Source of the DNA: an uncultured Methanobrevibacter sp.
GTDB taxonomy: Archaea > Methanobacteriota > Methanobacteria > Methanobacteriales > Methanobacteriaceae
Direction: 5' to 3'
NCBI GenBank assembly: GCA_902782595.1
Contig: CACZNW010000073.1
Span: forward strand, 1-9,588
Length of the DNA stretch: 9,588 nt
Shown: one piece after another, positions 1-6,014 of the stretch
How the letters are laid out: the number at the start of each line of letters is the position of its first letter
How positions within the stretch are numbered: the first letter of the stretch is position 1
Translations under genes and position numbers: made by a program
The notes under the pieces: model-generated
The model's input: only the letters and a program-made list of their open reading frames with translations
Database searches by the model: none
What the model was told of the DNA's origin: nothing

Positions 1-243
1 ATATATCATCTGATTTTCAAAGAAAAAAGAGAACAATTTCTGGCAGCATAATGATATCTGGGAAGTATATAGCAAAAAACACTGTTGGCATGTAATTTTC
101 ATTAAAACAAATGTCAGTAAATTGCCTTTCATTAAAAACGTATATATTATTAGAGAAATTAAAGTTAATGACTAAGTATATTTAGCATGAAAATTATATT
201 ATAATATGCTTTAAAAATAATCAAATTAACGTAGGTAATTATC
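1..243. other. Upstream intergenic stretch, no supported gene
   Basis: This A+T-rich stretch has no convincing complete gene. Two plus-strand frames are open from the left edge: one ends in the double stop TAA TGA at 49-54 after reading IYHLIFKEKREQFLAA, and another ends at 93-95. Either could be the tail of a gene that starts outside the window, and I cannot choose between them. A minus-strand frame is also open to the edge but has an unlikely composition. An 11-bp direct repeat, TTTCATTAAAA, occurs at 97-107 and 127-137. The right part holds the promoter of the next gene. Confidence 0.4.
194..208 (+). promoter_or_regulatory. Promoter (TATA region) of the DUF4012 gene
   Basis: The segment TTATATTATAATATG is a strong archaeal TATA-like element. 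Counting about 27 bases from its centre places transcription start near 227, leaving a leader of about 17 bases. The leader contains an SD-like AGGTAAT at 233-239, a few bases before the ATG at 244. No experimental start is known, and A+T-rich DNA produces TATA-like strings by chance. Confidence 0.5.
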
Positions 244-963
244 ATGACTAGAACAAAGAGACTTATTATTGCGATACTCATTGTTATTTTCATTGGTTTG
301 GTATCAATAATTGCCGGAGCACTATTCCTGGGACATGAAAGTGAACTTACTCAGGGAGATAGGAACATCCTTGTATGTGCAATCGACGAAAGTGAAGACC
401 GGCCGGGAATGGGCGCATGTGACATGGCTTTTATTGTTAACTTGGAAAATGGTACTCTTAAAAATTATTCCGCCGTATATCCTGGAGGAATGACTCACCC
501 AACGGCAGAAGAGCCACAGGAAGCACAACAACAGGGTGCAGGATCTGCACTGCTGCTTCATGATGCATTCTGGGATGCGGATAATGCTAAAGGAATGCAA
601 TATGCAAAAGAGATAGTTGAATACAGAACAAACAATTCAATTGATTCTGTTGTTGCAATCAACAGTAAGGCATTGGATGCAATACTTTCAGCAGCCGGGC
701 CACTGGAAATTGACGGAGAAATAACTAATGCAAGTGGTATCGATATAATCCGTGAGGAAGACTGGGGAAATGGAATGTCTCGGGGAGATGCAGTAATGGG
801 CATTGTTAAAGCTGCAGCAAAAGCAGCCTCAAAAGATCCAGATATTAAATCTGCTATGATTAATGCAGCACTTGACCAGTATTCCAAAGGAAACATTATC
901 ATGGATAATGAAGGAGACTTTGCCGGATTATTGGCATCAAGAGGGTTTGATTCTGTATTTTAA
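244..963 (+). CDS. Membrane-anchored DUF4012 (LCP-like) protein
   Basis: A 239-residue protein with one N-terminal membrane segment (about residues 7-29, after the basic start MTRTKR), so the rest is predicted to lie outside the cell. The body begins with DRNILVCAIDE (39-49), RPGMGACDMAF (53-63) and a YPGGM motif (79-83), followed later by DSVVAINSKALDAILSAAG. This layout is typical of DUF4012 proteins, which resemble the LytR-CpsA-Psr (LCP) phosphotransferases that attach polymers to bacterial cell walls. The usual LCP arginine-serine-aspartate signature is replaced here by ACDM, so catalytic activity is uncertain. In a pseudomurein-walled methanogen, a role in wall or surface-polymer maturation is a reasonable inference, not a demonstrated one. 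The ATG at 244 is supported by an SD-like AGGTAAT and by the signal anchor that follows. It is probably monocistronic and converges on the secretion operon with 11 bp between stops. Confidence 0.8.
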   Translation: MTRTKRLIIAILIVIFIGLVSIIAGALFLGHESELTQGDRNILVCAIDESEDRPGMGACDMAFIVNLENGTLKNYSAVYPGGMTHPTAEEPQEAQQQGAGSALLLHDAFWDADNAKGMQYAKEIVEYRTNNSIDSVVAINSKALDAILSAAGPLEIDGEITNASGIDIIREEDWGNGMSRGDAVMGIVKAAAKAASKDPDIKSAMINAALDQYSKGNIIMDNEGDFAGLLASRGFDSVF

Positions 964-967
964 ACCC

Positions 968-985
968 TTTTTCTTTAAATTTTTG
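968..985 (+). terminator. U-tract terminator after the DUF4012 gene
   Basis: Immediately after the TAA at 961-963 the plus strand reads TTTTTCTTTAAATTTTTG, a run of T tracts of the kind archaeal RNA polymerase terminates on. It overlaps the last codons of the convergent gene. The opposite strand is A-rich here, so it would not serve that gene. Confidence 0.5.
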
Positions 986-1883
986 GTTCTAATTTTTTAA
1001 TGAATAAGCCCATAAACATCACAACCAATGGGAAAAACACAGTATAAATCACCAGTAACAGTTCTGAAGAAATAATGTCTCCCATTACAGTGGAACCTGC
1101 CATAAGCATAATCAGACTTATCACCGGAGCCAGAATAGCTATAAATGTATAGATTAGAATAAATGAATTTAATTTCTGGGAAAATTCCTTTAACTTAATC
1201 TGCATGTCAAAGGAAATGTCTTTTGCAATAATCTCCAGGCTGCCAGCCAGATTTCCTCCGACTCTTAAGGTACCTACAATCTGGTGAATCGCTCGGGACA
1301 GTCCTTCCGATTTCACCCTGTGTGCCATTTCAATAAGGGCATCTTCTGTTGATTTGCCGAATTTGATTTCCTCAAGAACACGGTTGAACTCCCGTGATAG
1401 GGATCCGTAATTGGCATTTCTGATTGTGATTAAAGCATCATGAAGACCTCTTCCGGCTTTCAATTCTATGCTCATGTGTCTTAATGCATAGGGAAGTTCC
1501 CGGTTTAAATCAGAGTATCCTCTCTCCTCTTTCATCTGAGGATAATATAAAAGAAAGATATAACTCATTACAATCAATACCAGATACATTCCACTAATCT
1601 CTAAACTTGTTAAAACACTCAACACTATCAATATAACAAATAATAATACAATTATTGGTTTTTTTAATAGATAATACAGTAAACTGCCACGTATTTCATC
1701 AAATCTGCTCTCCTTTTTTGAAAGTGATGTATCAATGTCCAGATTCAGTTTGACAAATATTACCGAATCGATTTTTTTGCTATGCTGCTTTTGGTCTTTT
1801 TCATGAGTGAATGATAAATTCCTAAAAAAATTAATTAGGGATAATATGCATCCTCCAATTAATATAAAAAAGTTATTGAACAT
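975..1883 (-). CDS. Type II secretion F-family (TadC-like) platform protein
   Basis: A 302-residue integral membrane protein with a single T2SSF domain (about 128-252), including the characteristic stretch RELPYALRHMSIELKAG near 128-144 and GGNLAGSLEIIAKD near 209-222. Membrane segments lie roughly at 4-20, 75-93, 98-114, 240-262 and 274-296. Proteins of this family form the inner-membrane platform that the secretion ATPase turns to assemble type IV-like pili or move substrates. With one domain it is TadB/TadC-sized, shorter than archaellum ArlJ proteins, which carry two such domains. The ATG at 1883 is preceded by AGGTGA, which includes the TGA stop of the upstream ATPase gene, so the two genes should be translated in a coupled way. 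No pilin or prepilin peptidase gene is present in the window, so the substrate is unknown. Confidence 0.85.
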   Translation of the reverse strand: MFNNFFILIGGCILSLINFFRNLSFTHEKDQKQHSKKIDSVIFVKLNLDIDTSLSKKESRFDEIRGSLLYYLLKKPIIVLLFVILIVLSVLTSLEISGMYLVLIVMSYIFLLYYPQMKEERGYSDLNRELPYALRHMSIELKAGRGLHDALITIRNANYGSLSREFNRVLEEIKFGKSTEDALIEMAHRVKSEGLSRAIHQIVGTLRVGGNLAGSLEIIAKDISFDMQIKLKEFSQKLNSFILIYTFIAILAPVISLIMLMAGSTVMGDIISSELLLVIYTVFFPLVVMFMGLFIKKLEPKI

Positions 1884-1888
1884 TTAAA

Positions 1889-1894
1889 TCACCT
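1889..1894 (-). promoter_or_regulatory. SD site overlapping the ATPase stop codon
   Basis: On the minus strand the sequence AGGTGATTTAAATG contains the SD (AGGTGA), the ATPase stop codon (its TGA) and the platform-protein start ATG within 14 bases. This arrangement fixes the start at 1883 and suggests translational coupling, which would keep the two partners in proportion. Confidence 0.7.
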
Positions 1895-3313
1895 GTTTAA
1901 AATAATCCTGTTTAAAACTTTTTGCGGATCTTTATAGTAGAGTTCTATAACGCTGTTGACTCCATCTACGGAACGGATATTCTGATTAATCATGTGTTTT
2001 AAAACGATTTTTCTGTTTTCAATTTCACTTTGAAGATCAGTAATGGTTTTCCCACTTAAGTTGCCTATCTGCTGTAGGGTGCTGCTTGTTATACTGACAT
2101 TTTCAATCAGGTCCCTTTCGGGATTCCATTGAAATATCTTATTCAGCTGAACAGTGCCCTCTTCCATTCCAACCACCTCTGCAACTTCACTTATTCTTCT
2201 GAATGAAACCCCTGATGGAGTATAGATTCTATTCTGCATGATGATAAAGTTAATTGCCTGAATCATAATTTCGGGTACTGACATAGGTTCGTTTGTCAGT
2301 CTTGTTATTGTTTCACGTGCATCATTTGAGTGCAGTGTACCGAAACCCGAATGGCCTGTATTTAATGCTGTAAAAAGGGTTATTGCTTCATCTGCCCTTA
2401 CTTCTCCAACGATTATCCTGTCTGGGCGTTGCCTTAAGGAATTCTTAACCAGGTCGTTCATTGTCAGTTCCCCTTTGCCTTCAACGTTTGGAGGTCTTGT
2501 TTCCATTCTGATGACATGTTCATGTGGAATTTGAAGTTCCAATGTGTCTTCAATGGTTATTATTCTTTCATTGGGATTGATAAATGCTGAAAGGGCATTT
2601 AATGTGGTTGTTTTGCCTGAACTTGTTCCGCCGGATATTATTGCATTTGCTGATTTGACTCCAAGTCCGTCAATACATAACCATAAAAACCCTGCAAGGT
2701 CAAGTGAAATTGTTTTGGAATTGATTAAATCAATGATTGTTAAAGGATCCCTTCTGAATTTACGCACGGTAAGTGACGGCCCGTCGGGTGATACGGGGGG
2801 TATGGTTGCATTAACTCTTGAGCCGTCCATCAGCCTTCCGTCTAAAATAGGAGATTCCTGATCTATTCTTCTGTTAATCTGCCTTGCAATTGTATCAATC
2901 AGGTCTCTGATTTCCTGCTCGTCTTTAAAGTGAATATTGGTTTTCATCATACCGTATTGTCGGTGGTAAACGAAAATAGGTTTTCCAGTTCCAATAATCA
3001 TAATCTCTTCGAGTTCATCGTCCTGGATTAGAGGGTCAATTTCCCCATATCCGACAATGTCTCTTAAAAACCTTTGGGAGAGGTCATTCAAATAGTCATT
3101 TGAAATATTCCTGTTTGGACCGTTCCCGCTTAACCTTAAATACAGAAAATTTCTGATGTCGGTTAATAATTTTCCTTCGCTGACCTGATAATTCTCTCCG
3201 GTTGACATAGCTATGTCCACCAGGTTTTCACGCATTTCTCCTAAAAGAATTTTTTCTTCGGGAGTATAATTCTGTTTTATTACTTCATATTGTGGTAATA
3301 TATCATCTTTCAT
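1889..3313 (-). CDS. Type II/IV secretion system ATPase (TadA/CpaF-like)
   Basis: A 474-residue cytoplasmic motor ATPase of the VirB11/PilT/TadA superfamily. The N-terminal part (1-150) contains IVGYGEIDPLIQDDELEEIM (86-105), typical of CpaF/TadA proteins. The catalytic core has the Walker A motif GGTSSGKTT (228-236), an Asp box IITIEDTLEL (251-260), a Walker B-type motif RIIVGEVRADEA (299-310) and a His box TGHSGFGTLHSNDA (319-332), so all expected nucleotide-handling elements are intact. ATP hydrolysis by the hexamer would power pilus assembly or secretion through the platform protein encoded 5 bp downstream. The ATG at 3313 follows GGTGA with a 4-base spacer, and an archaeal promoter lies about 55 bp upstream. 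Whether it drives adhesion pili or another export process cannot be told from this window, because no pilin is visible. Confidence 0.9.
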   Translation of the reverse strand: MKDDILPQYEVIKQNYTPEEKILLGEMRENLVDIAMSTGENYQVSEGKLLTDIRNFLYLRLSGNGPNRNISNDYLNDLSQRFLRDIVGYGEIDPLIQDDELEEIMIIGTGKPIFVYHRQYGMMKTNIHFKDEQEIRDLIDTIARQINRRIDQESPILDGRLMDGSRVNATIPPVSPDGPSLTVRKFRRDPLTIIDLINSKTISLDLAGFLWLCIDGLGVKSANAIISGGTSSGKTTTLNALSAFINPNERIITIEDTLELQIPHEHVIRMETRPPNVEGKGELTMNDLVKNSLRQRPDRIIVGEVRADEAITLFTALNTGHSGFGTLHSNDARETITRLTNEPMSVPEIMIQAINFIIMQNRIYTPSGVSFRRISEVAEVVGMEEGTVQLNKIFQWNPERDLIENVSITSSTLQQIGNLSGKTITDLQSEIENRKIVLKHMINQNIRSVDGVNSVIELYYKDPQKVLNRIILNR

Positions 3314-3352
3314 AATTTCACCAATGGCGATTTTTTAGTTTATACTTACCAA

Positions 3353-3365
3353 TTAGTATTACTAA
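3353..3365. promoter_or_regulatory. Perfect palindrome TTAGTA-T-TACTAA near the ATPase TATA box
   Basis: Six-base arms around a single central base form a perfect inverted repeat. It lies two bases from the minus-strand TATA element (3367-3374), between that element and the predicted transcription start near 3343. Such a position suits a repressor operator. The site is short and A+T-rich, so chance remains possible. Confidence 0.3.
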
Positions 3366-3366
3366 C

Positions 3367-3374
3367 ATATATAC
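3367..3374 (-). promoter_or_regulatory. TATA box of the secretion operon
   Basis: Read on the minus strand, the site is GTATATAT preceded by an A-rich stretch suited to TFB contact. Transcription would begin near 3343, giving a leader of about 30 bases that includes the SD GGTGA at 3318-3322. Confidence 0.5.
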
Positions 3375-3402
3375 TTTTTATTACTTTTGAAAGCATTATT
3401 AG

Positions 3403-3410
3403 CAATATAA
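3403..3410 (+). promoter_or_regulatory. TATA-like element of the methyltransferase gene
   Basis: The sequence CAATATAA lies about 27 bases before a predicted transcription start near 3433. This short leader would place the strong SD at 3439-3446 near the RNA 5' end, which fits a coding start near 3450 better than one at 3540. Confidence 0.35.
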
Positions 3411-3438
3411 GACAATATTTTAACATCAAAACAATTTT

Positions 3439-3446
3439 GAGGTGAT
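3439..3446 (+). promoter_or_regulatory. Strong SD site that decides the methyltransferase start
   Basis: GAGGTGAT is the best match to the anti-SD sequence in the window. It sits 4 bases (measured from GGTGA) before an ATC codon at 3450, the same spacing that the ATPase gene shows to its ATG. No ATG, GTG or TTG lies in the methyltransferase frame between this site and the GTG at 3540. Confidence 0.6.
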
Positions 3447-3449
3447 TTT

Positions 3450-4346
3450 ATCTTAAAAATCGATGAAAAAATCAAATCACTTGAAGAATGTGAAAACTGC
3501 AGGGATGTCCAGATTAAAAAGTTTTCACCGCTGAAAGATGTGGTTGGCTTGGATAGTATCAACGGAGAATACATGAAGTGTGCATGTGGAAAACGACCCA
3601 TTGATATTGTGATGAGTCATATTCTAAAAATCATGATGGAGGAGGATATTGTTCCCGAAACCGCAACGTTAAGGCGCAACTCTCCGGTACCCCTTTCAGG
3701 GTTTTACTACAGCAGCCTAAATCCTCAGTTTATCGGGGAGAAATCATTGATTCTTCTGCACCCTGATTTTACAAAGGAAGTGGCATCAAGATTAATAAGT
3801 GAAGTTCCAGAGGTAAAATGTGTACTTAAAGGAAGTCCGCAAATTACCGTAGGGCAGCGGGATAAAATCTCCGATATCAGTCACTTTGAAATTCTTGAAG
3901 GCGATGACACACAGATAAATGTCATGAGGACATTGCTTGGAGATAAAATAGTCATTGTAAAAAAACAGTCAAAACATCACATAGAAGTTGCAATGACAAC
4001 GGAAGACAAACTGGTCAGACTGCATAACTATCTCAACAATAATAATATTAAAAAAGCGACTGCAATAGATGGAATGTGTGGACTTGGAGCATTGGGAATA
4101 TATCTGCTGAAATGCGGGTTTGAAAAAGTCATATTCAATGATGTAAATCCGGAAATGATTGATGCTTTAAAATACAATCTGGAGATAAACGGTATTTGTG
4201 AAGGTTATGAAATATTCAACTGTGCATTTGAAGATTTGGAAGTTGATAATGCTGATTTATGTGTAATCGATGCATTTCCGGGGGTTGATGTTGTTGAAAT
4301 CGTAAAAAAAGCTGAAGAACTAACCGATAATGTGGTTATTATATAG
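3450..4346 (+). CDS. Class I SAM-dependent methyltransferase, Trm5/Trm1-like
   Basis: Counting from the GTG at 3540 (268 residues), the C-terminal half carries a Rossmann-type methyltransferase fold: motif I AIDGMCGLGALG (175-186), motif II FNDVNPEMI (199-207) for the ribose of S-adenosylmethionine, and VIDAFPGVD (242-250) at the usual motif IV place. The NDVNPEMIDAL pattern recalls archaeal tRNA methyltransferases such as Trm5 and Trm1, so an RNA substrate is plausible but unproven. The frame stays open upstream to 3441, and a strong SD stands just before 3450, so I place the start at the ATC at 3450 (about 298 residues). This is a non-standard codon one base away from ATG. The extension adds CENC, which with CACGK further on gives a CxxC-x26-CxC set that could bind zinc. 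Alternatives are GTG 3540, which has no SD, or a sequencing error. The gene has its own promoter and converges on the decayed gene behind it. Confidence 0.75.
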   Translation: MLKIDEKIKSLEECENCRDVQIKKFSPLKDVVGLDSINGEYMKCACGKRPIDIVMSHILKIMMEEDIVPETATLRRNSPVPLSGFYYSSLNPQFIGEKSLILLHPDFTKEVASRLISEVPEVKCVLKGSPQITVGQRDKISDISHFEILEGDDTQINVMRTLLGDKIVIVKKQSKHHIEVAMTTEDKLVRLHNYLNNNNIKKATAIDGMCGLGALGIYLLKCGFEKVIFNDVNPEMIDALKYNLEINGICEGYEIFNCAFEDLEVDNADLCVIDAFPGVDVVEIVKKAEELTDNVVII

Positions 4347-4598
4347 TTGCATTGAAATAATCTTCGTATTCCTCAGTAACTATTGATAATAATTTTTAAA
4401 TATTGTAATTCCTATTGGTTCGGTGATTTTGGATTTGGAATCATGTTTTTGAAAAACATTTTCCTATGCAAAGGATTTGTTCATGAACTCAATGTTTTCA
4501 AAGTTTAATACCGTTTCATCATAACTATTATTCTTTAAATATTTTATTAATATCTAATTATTATGCCTTTCTGAAAGGTTTATTTTAATTTTTGTCAT
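4339..4598 (-). pseudogene. Decayed STAS-like (DUF4325-type) gene
   Basis: On the minus strand a well-formed SD AGGTGAT (4603-4609), overlapping the permease stop TAG, precedes ATG 4598. The frame reads MTKIKINLSERHNN, stops at 4554-4556, continues as ILIKYLKNNSYDETVLNF and ENIEFMNKSFA, stops at 4464-4466, then reads ENVFQKHDSKSKITEP and stops at 4380-4382. A different frame then gives IVTEEYEDYFNATI with a TAA at 4339-4341, overlapping the methyltransferase end by 8 bases. The segment VLNFENIEFMNKSFA matches, from memory, the hallmark of STAS-like DUF4325 proteins (hydrophobic strand, DF-x-x-I-x-F, then SFA). The first and second parts seem too close together, which suggests a small deletion. 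The gene was probably once co-translated with the permease. Translation beyond the 14-codon head is not expected. Confidence 0.6.
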
Positions 4599-4607
4599 TT
4601 TAATCAC

Positions 4608-5861
4608 CTAAATAAACATTTGCATATAGATAATAATGGCCGGAACAATCAAAACACCCATTAAATGTGACTTGCCGATACCTATATAATGAGGCAGCAT
4701 TCCCATGGCGGTTGAGGTTATCAGAGCCAGTGTCATATAAAAAACAGGAGCTTTGTAATAGAAAACGAACAGGTACAGTATTGCAATCTGAAGTAAAATT
4801 ACTCCAATTGACAGTTTACGGTAATTGACACATCCCATCAGTCTGGAAAATGAATCTCCCAACTTCAATGACAAAACAAGTGAAACGGATACGGCTATCA
4901 ATGATGCAAATATAAAAATTGCCAGATGATTCAAACCCATTTCAAAAATCAAATAGGACATATAAACTGCTATTCCGCTTCGTGGATTTCCAATAATATA
5001 AATTGCAATCAGGGAAAACAGACAATCTGAAATATTCAGGCCTGATGTAGCAAGCAGGAAATTGACTGTATCGTCGTCGTCATTGTCGTTTGTACCGCTT
5101 ACTGCCTGAGCTATTACAGTTCCCTGTGCAGGTCCGAAACCCGGAAGAAAACCTAATATTGCTCCGGTTATTCCTCCTGCAAAAATGCTCTTGAATTTAT
5201 TATAGTCAATATTCAGTTCATAGAACGGGTTTTGATGTGGTATTGATGAGGAATCATTTAAACTGAATAGTATGGTGCTTATTCCGAAAAGGCCTGAAAA
5301 GGTACACATCAGTGTGATTCCTGAGCTTATGGGTGTTTGAAATATAATCCAGCCGAGAATTCCTGAAAGCACAAACAGCAGTAGGGACCATAAAAAGTCT
5401 CTTGAATTGCCTGTCAGATTATATGTTAAATAAATTGAAGCTACGAGAAGTATTATCCATGTGAACGGTTTGGACAGGTCATGTAAAATCGGAAGGGCGA
5501 TTGCAAAGATTGGAAGCATAAGTATCGTCACGATGATTGCTCCAAATCCTCCGACTGATACTATTCTTATTACTTCCTTTGACCTTCCCTGAAGCACCAT
5601 TCTGTGTCCCGGCAGGATTGATGTGGCCGTACCTTCTTGTGGTACTCCTAAAAGCATTGAGGGAACGAATTCTATGAGGGCATGAGCAATGGACATCGAA
5701 ACCATAAGTACGCATAAAAATTCGGGAGACACTATCGTTAACAGGAATGTTGATGATGCAAACAGTATTGCTCCAGCGGTGTTCACGTGTATGCCGGGTA
5801 TCATTCCTGTTGTTGTTCCAATTGCTATTCCTATAAAACATGCTATAATTAATTCTATCAT
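4608..5861 (-). CDS. TctA-type (DUF112) membrane permease
   Basis: A 417-residue polytopic membrane protein of the TctA/DUF112 family, the large membrane subunit of tripartite tricarboxylate transporters. It begins with GTTTGMIPGIHVNTAG (15-30), followed by IEFVPSMLLGVPQEGTATS (63-81) and LPGHRM (83-88). A second, related motif GAILGFLPGFGPAQGTVIAQ (233-252) reflects the two-fold repeat of this family. An unusual acidic loop, TNDNDDDD, occupies 257-264. Bacterial TctA is about 500 residues and works with TctB and the binding protein TctC. Neither partner is encoded here, as appears usual for short archaeal versions, so the substrate is unknown and may not be a tricarboxylate. The ATG at 5861 starts directly at the conserved N-terminus but has no SD, and a TATA element 25 bases upstream suggests a leaderless mRNA. 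The decayed STAS-like gene follows with overlapping signals. Confidence 0.85.
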   Translation of the reverse strand: MIELIIACFIGIAIGTTTGMIPGIHVNTAGAILFASSTFLLTIVSPEFLCVLMVSMSIAHALIEFVPSMLLGVPQEGTATSILPGHRMVLQGRSKEVIRIVSVGGFGAIIVTILMLPIFAIALPILHDLSKPFTWIILLVASIYLTYNLTGNSRDFLWSLLLFVLSGILGWIIFQTPISSGITLMCTFSGLFGISTILFSLNDSSSIPHQNPFYELNIDYNKFKSIFAGGITGAILGFLPGFGPAQGTVIAQAVSGTNDNDDDDTVNFLLATSGLNISDCLFSLIAIYIIGNPRSGIAVYMSYLIFEMGLNHLAIFIFASLIAVSVSLVLSLKLGDSFSRLMGCVNYRKLSIGVILLQIAILYLFVFYYKAPVFYMTLALITSTAMGMLPHYIGIGKSHLMGVLIVPAIIIYMQMFI

Positions 5862-5881
5862 ACTTATTAGTTGTATAAACT

Positions 5882-5890
5882 ATAATTTAT
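5882..5890 (-). promoter_or_regulatory. TATA box of the permease gene
   Basis: On the minus strand the sequence around 5890-5882 reads TATAAATTA after an A-rich flank. Its centre is about 25 bases from the ATG at 5861, so transcription would start at or next to the start codon. This fits the missing SD. Confidence 0.45.
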
Positions 5891-5956
5891 ACTTTGTTTA
5901 AGCCATTAGGTAATATTTACTTTGTTTTAATAAATTTGGTCGATATTAATAAATTT
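5890..5956. repeat. Two pairs of short direct repeats in the divergent promoter region
   Basis: The motif TACTTTGTTTAA at 5890-5901 recurs with one extra T at 5918-5930, 28 bases on. TTAATAAATTT occurs at 5927-5937 and 5946-5956, 19 bases apart. They lie between the divergent permease and exported-protein promoters and could be regulator sites. They could also be chance in A+T-rich DNA. Confidence 0.35.
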
Positions 5957-5981
5957 ATATGGTTTTAAAATTTTCAGTTAA

Positions 5982-5989
5982 TTATAAAT
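5982..5989 (+). promoter_or_regulatory. TATA-like element of the 6015 gene
   Basis: TTATAAAT is centred about 29 bases before ATG 6015, compatible with a leaderless transcript. A second candidate, TTTATAT at 5954-5960, would instead give a leader of about 30 bases, but no SD is seen close to the ATG. Confidence 0.4.
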
Positions 5990-6014
5990 GTTGGTAAAGT
6001 GTTAATATAGTAAT

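Noticed and set aside
97..137. Direct repeat TTTCATTAAAA with a 30-base period, considered as the start of a repeat array.
   Set aside because: There are only two copies, the unit is A+T-rich, and no third copy or conserved spacer pattern follows. It is not a CRISPR array.
2544..2861. A 105-codon plus-strand frame opposite the ATPase gene.
   Set aside because: It is antisense to the Walker A region of a clear ATPase, without its own SD or promoter.
3463..3534. ATG at 3463 as an alternative use of the strong SD, giving a short plus-strand peptide.
   Set aside because: It is in a different frame from the methyltransferase, ends after 23 codons, and is too far (17 bases) from the SD core.
4443..4459. 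Perfect inverted repeat ATGTTTTT-G-AAAAACAT with 8-base arms.
   Set aside because: It falls inside the decayed STAS-like gene, where its bases read as NVFQKH. The one-base centre does not make a good hairpin, so coding origin and chance explain it.
4566..4578. Palindrome CCTTTC-T-GAAAGG followed by T-rich plus-strand sequence, resembling a terminator of the methyltransferase.
   Set aside because: It lies about 220 bases past the stop codon and within the head of the decayed minus-strand gene (NLSERH). Archaeal termination does not need a hairpin, and support is thin.
5479..5841. A 120-codon minus-strand frame inside the permease gene.
   Set aside because: It is a shadow of the permease in another frame. 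Its composition (rich in Arg, Asn, Ser) lacks the hydrophobic pattern and motifs of the real frame.
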